DNA from: Amaurobius ferox
Lineage: Eukaryota; Arthropoda; Arachnida; Araneae; Amaurobiidae
DNA length: 64,000 nucleotides
Assembly: GCA_951213105.1 (NCBI GenBank)
Contig: OX578137.1
Span: forward strand, 61,082,736 to 61,146,735
Direction of reading: 5' to 3'
In this document: piece after piece, positions 55,391 through 64,000 of the stretch
Numbering within the stretch: position 1 is the stretch's first letter
How the letters are laid out: every line of letters starts with the position of its first letter
Position numbers and translations under genes: made by a program
Notes under the pieces: model-generated
Databases searched by the model: none
Told to the model about the DNA's origin: nothing
What the model saw: the letters and a program-made list of their open reading frames with translations, nothing else

Positions 55391-55503
55391 TTATTTAATA
55401 TAGGGAGAAAAACAAATTCAATTAAATTCTGACTTTTGGGATATCATCCAGAAAGAAAAGAGAATTATATTATATAATAAATATCTTTCCACGGGTTCAG
55501 TTA

Positions 55504-56405
55504 TTACTTTCCTTATATACATAATGTATAAGGAAAGTATTGTGACGGGGTTGAAAATTCGAAATCGAGTTTTCGACGGGAGAGCACGTTTCAAGCATCC
55601 CTGATCACGAATCAAACATTTTTGAAGTGATGTCTGTGTGTGTGTCAGTGAGTCTGTGGAGACGATAACTGACGAACGAATGGACCGATTCGAACCAAAT
55701 TTGGTACAAAAATGACAATCCATAAACTCTGGAAGCCTATTGTTTTTATACACAATCGAGTGTTAAGAACATCCCTAAATTTTCGAATGAAATTTTGAAA
55801 AAATAGTCAAAAATGAAAACCACTAATAAAGTTACGCAAATAGACATTTCCTATGTACTTTTTCATTAGAAAACGATTGACATAATTTTTTGAACGCTAA
55901 TATGAACCGTTGTCGAGATATTGCACATTTTTCAAAAAAATAATCAGAAAGTCACATAAAATAAAAAAAAAAATATTTCCTCTTGAGAGACATGTTCACT
56001 TTTCAGTAATACCATGCAATAAATTGGATGACATCATTCTCGTGGATCTAGCTCGTTCCATTCATGAAAAAATATACTTTTTGTAATACTTTTGTATTTG
56101 AACGCCAATAGTCATTTATCTGCTGTAAGAATAACTTATTTCTTTGGCCATTATACTTGTCGAGATTTTAGCGGAATGTCGCCAACTTGGCGACTTTTTG
56201 AAATGTTGCCAAATTAACGAAAATCTCGCCAAATGGATAAAAATGACGCTAAATCAATGAAATGACGACTAATTGTCGAAAATTCAATATCTTGGAAAGA
56301 ATATTAGTATCTACTATAAGAAAAACCTATTTATTTTACTGTAAAAGTGGTAAATTCATTACATTATATAAGGAAAGTCATGTGTTGCCCACATCAGATT
56401 TTTTT
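55504..56405 (+). repeat. Dispersed repeat M1, best full-length copy
   Basis: The 5' end TACTTTCCTTATATACA and the following TATAAGGAAAGTA form a 13-bp hairpin. A GTGTGTGTGTC patch lies near 55635. The 3' end GTCATGTGTTGCCCACATCA then GATTTTT contains a short ATGTG/CACAT hairpin. No open frame of note. T-runs border both ends in this and other copies. Confidence 0.82.
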
Positions 56406-56691
56406 GTATATGAGAGAGACTTCATATTTAAAAATATTTTTGGTAGATAACAATTTTTCAATTTTTTCTTTTTTAATTTTATATAACTCTTCATAATATA
56501 CTTATTTGATGGCAATTTTAATGCACTTTCCTACGCCCTAGAGAGTTAAAATTTGGTACATAATTTAAATTTGTTGATCATTTTATTCTACAAATATTTG
56601 GTGGATCTTTAAATATATATCCTACATTTTTTTCAAAATGGTCTGCAAATAATCCCCGTTCACTTCTATAAATCATTGTTGTAATATTGTT

Positions 56692-57530
56692 AAAAATTCT
56701 GATGTGAGCAGCACATGTCTTTCCCTGCAGACACATATTCACGTTTTCTTTATTTCTTCAACAATAATTTGAGTTTATCTGCACAAAATAACAGCCATCA
56801 GTATTTTAAATGATATTGAATTTGCACATTAAACTTAAATTTGATTCTCATTTGATAGCTGAACTTATTGTCAAAGGTGGCGTAGCGAAAACGCGAAAAA
56901 ACTAGAATATCTCAAGAACGGCTAGTCCTAGAGTAATGGGATTAGTCTTATTCTTTTTGTTGTCAAAAATCACGTATAAAATATAAGGAATTTAATTGAT
57001 ATATAATTGAGCACACGTAGTCTTTTATTTTTATATTTAACGATTTTTGTGGGCCATTTCGCAAAAATAAGCCGTTCCTTTTTCCCGAATCGTACTACAA
57101 TAACCTACAAATGATTTATATACCAAATTTTGTTAAATTTGGTATATAAATCACTTGTAGGTTATTGAAATATTATACACCAAGTTTTGTTAAATTTGTT
57201 CCATTAGTTTTTAGCTAGAGTGGATAATGGCAATATATGAGGGCCATTTCGCAAAGAAGGCAGATTCTTTTATTACGAATCATACTATAATCTAATGAAC
57301 ATTAGGGTTTCCTACAAAAAACATACCTACCAAATTTTATGAAATTCGGTTCATTAGTTTATCTATTAGAGTGGACGTAATATCCTCACAGACACACAGA
57401 AACATACACAGATATACCCTTACACACACAGACGTCTTCCTAAAAATAGTTTTTTCGTGTTCAAGAAGTCTGAAAACGTGTAGCTCCTTCGAAAATTCGA
57501 GTTCCAATCTTCGGCACAATTCCAATACTT
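56692..57530 (-). repeat. Dispersed repeat M2, 5' end replaced by CA microsatellite
   Basis: It begins AAAAATTCTGATGTGAGCAG, follows the inverse of M2, and loses the terminal hairpin in a CACACA run near 57540. The segment AAATTTGGTATATAAATCA near 57137 forms a local inverted repeat with TGATTTATATACCAAATTT. Confidence 0.7.
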
Positions 57531-57589
57531 TGAATACATACACACACACAAATATTATCTGTGTATCTGTGTATTATCTGTGTATCTAA

Positions 57590-58020
57590 ATTACGTACCT
57601 ACGCAATTACAATAGTTATGATTTTAAATGATCCCTAAACGTTTATTATTTCTTCCACGAAGCCTAATTTTAACTTATGCTTAATGCAAATATCTCAAGC
57701 GATTGTTAGGTGAGTTACATTAGAATTGCTGAATTTTTTTCACACAAAATTATTTAGCTCTGGAGTCTGGAATACAAGTTATATGAATGAAATATTCATT
57801 GATTTTGCATAGAGAATCAGATGTTTCGATACAGTTTTAAATATTTATTATTATTATATTTCGATACAGTTTTAAATATTTAAGTATAATAAACTACTGT
57901 AGTACTATGATAATGTAAAAGATATCACCACTCAATGTATTACGTTTTAGAAATTTTTAATTAAAATTGTATTTCAGTTGGAAAGTGTTTCATAATCAAT
58001 GCTTATGCATGATTGATCTT
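57590..58020 (-). repeat. Dispersed repeat F3, 5' part, inverted
   Basis: It ends with the inverse F3 start (TCAGTTGGAAAGTGTTTCAT then GCATGATTGATC). Confidence 0.6.
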
Positions 58021-58174
58021 TTTTGTCTTAAATATTACTGAACCTTATCAGTGGTTAAACTCAATAGAAGAACAGAAGATTCTTGCTTCATTTTTTATCT
58101 GAAATATTACTGACTGCTATCGGTAATTAAACTCAGTAAAAGAACAAAAGATTCTAGCTTCTTCTTGTTTATAA

Positions 58175-59450
58175 CCACTTTACAACAAAGTTGAAAAGTG
58201 TTTATGACTTTGTTCATTCTGTCTGTCTGTCCGTTAGCACAATAACTGCCGTAAAAAGGGCTTAATCAAAATGAAATTTTAGTATGTTTTTCAGACGGTC
58301 TGTAGGACCTATGGGAATATAAATGAATATTATCACCCAATTAGTTTTGGATTGAACCCGGGTTGAAAAAATGAAATACATTGAACCCTATGGGACCTAA
58401 TTTTTCAAACATTTTTAAGCGGATTAAAAGCTTCGAAAATTTTAGGTAATATTCAAATTGTTCCATACAATATATAAAAAAAAAAAACAGCGAAATATAT
58501 TCAGTAGTTTTTTAAATAAAAATTAAAATAATAATAACACCTCTTATATGAAGCGATCACGTGACCATGATATGAAAAGATCACGTGACCCACTTCAAAA
58601 TGATATATGGCATCCATCTTGTCTCAAAATCGTGATTTTTAAAGTTCTTTTTAATTCATATTGAGTGGTGTATCTGTCCTAAAACCACTTTATTTTTGCT
58701 TAAATTCTGTGCATCTACATACTGAAACAGCGCAATTACAATATATTTGAGTTTAAATGCTCATCCAAATTTGATTATTTCTACAACGAAGCCTATTTTT
58801 TACCTATGTAAAATGTAAACAGCAAAATATGTAGAATAAGTTGTATTAGAATTGCTGTATTTCTTTAACACAAAATCATTTAGTTCATGGAATCTGCGTA
58901 GCTGATATGAATGAAATATTCATTGATTTTACAAAGAGAAGGACGATTTTTTTCGATGAAGTTTTACGCATAAAGTTTAATTACTTGTAGCTCCATGGTC
59001 TTAATTTTTAAATAAAATAAATAATTATTGTATTGTGATGAATGACATGAATGGGAAATTATTTATGAATGAAATGCTGCTTTTATAGATTGAGCCAGGC
59101 GTGTTATTTTTTCTATGACGTCATTTGAATGAATTTCAGTTGTTTTCGATGAAGTTTTTAAATATAATAAATTATCGTAGTATTATGATTATTCTAAAAT
59201 TATTACCGAGGAATGTATCACATTTTAGAGATGTTTAAACCAGGCAATTTATAATTCAATGACGTTATTTTAATGAAGTTCATTTTTTTCGATGAAAGTT
59301 TAAGTTTTCAAATATAATAAATTAATGTAGTATTGTGATAAGTTTTAAAATATTACCGAGGAATGTATTGCATTTTAGACATGTTTAAATAAAATTGCAT
59401 TGAAGTTGGAAAGTGTTTCATAGTCACTGCTTGAAGCATGATTGATTTTT
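58175..59450 (-). repeat. Dispersed repeat F3, full-length, inverted, internally duplicated
   Basis: It starts CAACAAAGTTGAAAAGTGTT, has CTGTCTGTCTGTCC, and ends GTTGGAAAGTGTTTCATAG and GCATGATTG. The segment near 58960-59400 contains two versions of the GATGAAGTTTTAA.ATATAAT block. Confidence 0.7.
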
Positions 59451-59629
59451 CGTGTTCATTATAAGCTAAGTAGTTAAATGCTGGAATTCCGCAATTAATA
59501 AGGTGCCAATTTCCTTTACCCTATCCATTATTTCATTAAATATATTTTTCTCTTTTCTAGCAGCACTTTTGAACTTAGGAACTCTGCTATATTTAGCAAT
59601 AAGGCACTTCACAACATTCAATGCATTTT

Positions 59630-59740
59630 TACATTCCCTGCAATACATAATATGCTAAGTATAGGAAAATTATTGTAACAGAGTAGAATATTCGAGATCA
59701 ACATTTTGAAAGATTTACACATTTTGTGGAAGTTTGAACA
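59630..59740 (+). repeat. Dispersed repeat M, 5'-end fragment
   Basis: TTACATTCCCTGCAATACAT then GTATAGGAAAATTATTGTAA matches the M-family start; the body is lost. Confidence 0.5.
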
Positions 59741-60629
59741 TGATTAAACTATTTTCAAAGTTGCGACTGTTTTTGTATATACGTGTGTGGTGGGTACTTT
59801 TCTGTGCAAATGGAATGTAATGTATGAAGGCCTCAGTTACAGCTATGAGATTTTTGTGAAGAACTATAAGATTTTTATGAAATTTATAATTGGCAATATA
59901 TTTCTTTGGAAATACCTCACACCTCACCTGTTTATTATTCGTATCTTTCTTAAGAAGAGGGAATACTGAACGCTTGCTCTAAAATGGAGTTTTACTGTTT
60001 CGTCACGAATATGTGAAGTTTAAATGATATCTAACAACGCGTATATATTGATTTTAGTTATGTATGAATTTCTAATTGATATCATTAAACTTATAGAACT
60101 TATCCTGAAAACGGTTTTTAGCTCAATTTAATTTCACATTGAAAATAAAGTTAAGTAAAAGGGAAAGATAAGTAAATAAAAGGACCAGATTTCTCTCTTA
60201 TTATAAAATATTTGAATTTATTAAAAATTCTGAACATTTGCCCTTACATGGTTAAGTACTGGAAGCGATAACATCTTTCTGAACTTGAGAAATAGTTATA
60301 AATTTGCAACTAACTCAACAGAGGGGCAGAAAATGTATAAAAATACCATACATAAGCAGAGATATACACTGACTTCTAAATGTTATGCATCGATGTAAAT
60401 ATTCAAATAGTGAACGCAGCAGTGTATTATATTAGATAAAATTTACTGTTGAGGATATACAAATATCAAATAATGTGTTCAATAATGGCCATTTCCTCCT
60501 TGAACAATATGACAGTTAGGCGCGACGACTCGTTTAAATGCTCAACGAAAATTTGTCGAAGAGTGTTTGGGTTGATAATTAGCTTTATTGTGACACGAAG
60601 AATATGTTTGGAAGATACTAAATGATGGT
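59741..60629. other. Intergenic sequence, nothing recognised
   Basis: AT-rich; no feature supported. Confidence 0.35.
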
Positions 60630-60790
60630 GTGCTGCTGGGAGGCTTGAGGAAGGACAGTCCATTAAGGAAGTCGCCAATTTTTTTTCTGCTGACCATTCT
60701 GCCAGTTATCGTTTAGGAAAACTATTCCAAACAAGTGGGACAATTATCCGGAGACCCGTTCCAGTCCTTCTTAAGGTCCAGTCCTTCCTA
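60630..60790 (+). pseudogene. Tc1-like transposase N-terminal fragment
   Basis: In one frame it reads GRLEEGQSIKEVANFFSAD then HSASYRLGKLFQTSGTIIRR, a helix-turn-helix region typical of Tc1-like transposases (G.LEAGQS..EVA...........F..TG.V.RR). It runs into a stop shortly after, and the rest is too degraded to follow, although GCATCGCATTATTGGCCACA at 60805 may be more of it. Confidence 0.65.
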
Positions 60791-60859
60791 TAATGTGTAA
60801 CCCTGCATCGCATTATTGGCCACATGCAATCACCGAGCGACCGCCCCTAAATTTACTAA

Positions 60860-61290
60860 GTTAATTAAATTTAATGATGACAATAATAACTGATTCTAAT
60901 CGAATTAAGAGTAGTTATTGACCTCTCAATTAATAATTTTTTAGTAGAAGAACTTATTGGTAAAGTTTTAAATGCAGCACCAAAATGTGGGTTATTAATG
61001 CGATGTTACCTACAATTTATATATGATCACAAATAATTTAATACCGCTATATTTATATTATTAATGCCACAATATTTATATTGTTAATACCAAAATATGT
61101 AATATAACAAAGTTTCATCATTTTACTTTTCGATTTTGAGTTTTTAAGAAAATATAAATGGGTTTTTCACAATGTGATCAGAATTTTTTATTTATTTATG
61201 GCATTATGTGTTGCAAGAACATCAAATATCGTGCATCTAAAAAACACAATTTATCAGAAATATATATTTCTTTGCATAACTACATATTTT
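60860..61290. other. Intergenic sequence, nothing recognised
   Basis: AT-rich, with a short partial repeat of AATACC/AATGCCACAATATTTATAT phrases near 61040-61110. Confidence 0.35.
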
Positions 61291-62085
61291 TACTTTCCTC
61301 GCAATACATGGTAATGCATAAGGAAAGTATTGGAATCGTGCCAAAAACCGCAACACTAGTTTTCGTCGGATCTATACGTTTTGGGATCTCTAGAACACGA
61401 AAAATTATTTTAGCTTGATGTATGTGTGTGTGTGTGTGTGTGTGTGCCTGTCTGTATGTCCGTCTGTGCAGATTTTGTATCCCCTCTAACTGAAAAACTA
61501 ATGGACCGAATTTCATAAAATTTGGTAGACCCTTGAGGGTGACTCTGATCCTGATTACATTTTGGTACGATTCGGAATAAACGAACCTGCTTTTCTTTGC
61601 GAAATACACCTTAAAAATTGACTATATCCATTCTAGCTGAAAAACTAATAGACTAAAGTTCACAAATTTTTTTAGCTAAATCATTTGTAGCCACCTGGTG
61701 CTGATTAGATTTTGTAACGATTTGGCAAAAAAGTTTTTTATCTAAAAATTAAAAACTACGTATGCTCAAATATATCAATTAAATGGTTCTTTTAAACGTA
61801 ATTTTTTACTATAAAAAGAATAAGACTAACCCAATTACTCTAGGACTAGCCGTTCTCGAGATATTTTTGTTTTTTCGCATTTTCGTTACGCTCCCTTTGA
61901 AAATAAATCCAGTTACCAAATGAAAACGAAAACTAAATTAAAAGTGCAAATTCGGCGTAATTTACAATAATTATGAATGTTATTTTGCCCAATTAAACTC
62001 AATGTAATGAATTATTGCAGAAATAAAGAGAACGTGAATATGTGTCTGCAGGGAAAGTCATGTGCTGCCCACATGAGATTTTTTT
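61291..62085 (+). repeat. Dispersed repeat M2, full-length
   Basis: It starts TACTTTCCTCGCAATACATG then GCATAAGGAAAGTA, has a pure TG run at 61424-61446, and ends GGGAAAGTCATGTGCTGCCC then ACATGAGATTTTTTT. Confidence 0.8.
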
Positions 62086-62750
62086 GTTAATAAAAACATT
62101 ACTGTCGCATTCAAATGTGCTTATTTTGACTGTTACAAACTTACCGTTTCTGGAACCAACAGGGCATGAAATTGAAATTCTTTCCTTGTTTTCTATTTGC
62201 AGAATTTCAAAGTTTCTGGTAAAGCCCCCTTTTTCCCGTGCACATCCAAGCAAAACGCATTATAGTTCCATAGCATTTTGGAAAGAAGTTGTCAAAAACA
62301 TTTTTACAGAACGATCAATACAAAAAAACAGGTGTAGAAATATATTTTACCCATAATAAATAATTACAGTATAGGAAAAACATATTTATCACGTTATGAT
62401 TTAATGTTAAAATTTTGGTATATGAGAAAGGATGGGAATACCATGATACTGTCAAAACTATTGTTTATCTAAATCCCGAGATTTGAAATAATTAAATCCA
62501 AGTATTTAGGGATTTGTCTCAGTTATTTTAATTTGTGAAATAAAACTTTCTCACTAATGCAATTATGTCAAAATTGTTATGGAGATCAATTTCAATCGTT
62601 GTATAGATTTGATTATTTGATTATGCTGAACTTAGGGGTCGAGTCATTGGAGTTTGAAGCTATAAAACCTAAATTAGCTAAAACTACTACTGGCCGTGAA
62701 CACGCTGTGAGCAACGATATTTAAAGATGTAGAATTTACAATTATAGTAT
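62086..62750. other. Intergenic sequence, nothing recognised
   Basis: AT-rich; the two opposed open frames around 62000-62356 overlap each other and show no family motif. Confidence 0.35.
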
Positions 62751-63972
62751 TGTGATAAGGCTTTCCCACCTCTGTGTTATAATTGTGTTTATATTAAAGT
62801 ATTGTTTTATTTCTGTGTGATTAAAAGTGTTAATTTTGCAATATAAATGTATTTTCGACATGTTTTCAACTTCATTGAATTTTAAAGGAAGTGAACTCTA
62901 AAATTGCGAAATTGTTTACGTTCCAGAAAAATATTAATTAAATAATTTTGTATTTTCGCTTCTCAGTCGCTAGTTGGGAACTTGCAGGTTTTGCGCACGC
63001 GCCAGTTTGAAAAAGGATTTGGCGGCAGTGTAGAAGGAGGGTGGAACAGAGGAGTGGTGTTAGAACGCACGTTGGATCATTAATTTGAGAATGAAAAGGT
63101 CTAATTGCGATTTGGTAAAATTTAGTTACGAATTAAAAACGTAATAACAAGGAAAGAGTGCTTTTGGGCGGATATGGTCCAGGAGAAGACACGATCGTCG
63201 TTCTTGCCAAAATGTACTCCCGGGCTTGTGAAGAAATGGAGTTTTGTTCTGATGGAATAAAGTATTCTGCCTTGGGGTCGGCTTCTAAATGCAATTAAAG
63301 CCAAGTAGCTATTTATAGCGATTGTTTATGCCTGACCCCTCTTCGTGTGGATTTCGTCGAATTGTGTTGAATAGTTTATTGAAGTCTGGATTCCACTAGT
63401 TTCTGCGTGAGATCGAGCTTTCCAGTAGAGTGATGAAGTCCAGTTTTCCTTCGTGTAGCTATTGCCAAAAAACTCAATTCCTTAATCTCCTGACGAGCGG
63501 AGAGTTTTCTTGTGTTCAGCCAAGTTTTCGCCTGTTCCTTGTTTGGTTGCAGGAACTGTTCCGTGTAGAGACTCCGAAATTTAGATCCATGTTCCTACGT
63601 GTTAATTGCTGTGTTTAAAAGAGACAAGGTATGATTTCATTCTAATGAGATAGAATATTATTACAGTCCGATCTGAAATTTAAAGTATCGGTTACTGCTT
63701 TGAGTGTAAAATGGCTATTTTAAAATGTTATGTGATTTAAATATAATATGACAGATATTGTGTTATTTTGTATGTCGGAAAATATATGTATTCTCTCTGT
63801 TCCTCTTCCTCCAGGGGTGTTCTTAATTATCACCCTACCGAGTGTAATTCTGAGTTATTGCGTAATTGCTAATGTACTATTTCGAATCACTGTCTTGTTT
63901 ATTTATAAATTCAATAAATGTGTTTGTTTCTAACTTGTGTGTTTGTCTGTGGTCCCACACACCGACGCCACA
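62751..63972 (+). mobile_element. Possible solo LTR, 1.2 kb
   Basis: TGTGATAAGG at the left and CGACGCCACA at the right give TG...CA ends with inverted TGTG/CACA. GTAT precedes and follows (62747-62750 and 63973-63976), a 4-bp duplication. AATAAA at 63913-63918 lies 55 bases before the right end, as in an LTR, and base composition is more balanced than around it. No primer-binding site follows the right end, so it would be a solo LTR. The ends were chosen by eye. Confidence 0.4.
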
Positions 63973-64000
63973 GTATTAATAATTGATGCTCGAATATTAC

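Overview
This is a 64 kb piece of an AT-rich, intron-rich animal genome. The single recognisable host gene has arthropod-style short exons in long introns. Surrounding DNA is crowded with Tc1/mariner remnants, hAT- and piggyBac-type MITEs, tRNA- and 5S-derived SINEs, microsatellites and several dispersed non-coding repeat families. I infer an arthropod, plausibly a spider; this rests on overall character, not on a diagnostic marker.

Region 1 to 26.6 kb holds the 3' half of one plus-strand gene. Seven exons (2151-2223, 9038-9124, 10934-11007, 14821-14941, 16062-16163, 19883-19966, 26129-26365) splice in frame into 258 residues of TPR repeats. They match the C-terminal half of TMTC3, an endoplasmic-reticulum membrane protein of the TMTC O-mannosyltransferase family. 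The 5' exons with the membrane part lie upstream of the window. The introns hold most of the repeat families, including a hAT element with a piggyBac-like MITE nested in it, a 23-bp minisatellite, and a SINE.

Region 26.6 to 64 kb shows no convincing host gene. It holds three dead Tc1-like transposons or fragments, three SINE copies of one family across the window (one with a 5S rRNA head), a three-unit 300-bp satellite, a 263-bp foldback element, two head-to-head dispersed repeats interrupted by a hAT MITE, and a possible solo LTR at the right edge.

The most unusual content is a set of very short (about 56-60 bp) hairpin elements at 22604, 40490, 40609, 49371, 54451 and 54527. Each is flanked by its own 10-16 bp direct repeat. 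They share a two-tier hairpin whose stems change in a compensatory way, and they resemble the 3' hairpin of the local SINEs but carry different loops and no (AAC)n tail. In two places several sit in a row separated by nearly identical spacers. A second unusual item is the SINE at 40116-40594, in which a 5S rRNA sequence precedes a tRNA-derived head that has lost its B box. Both read as parts of one retroposon system with alternative pol III heads and a structured 3' end.
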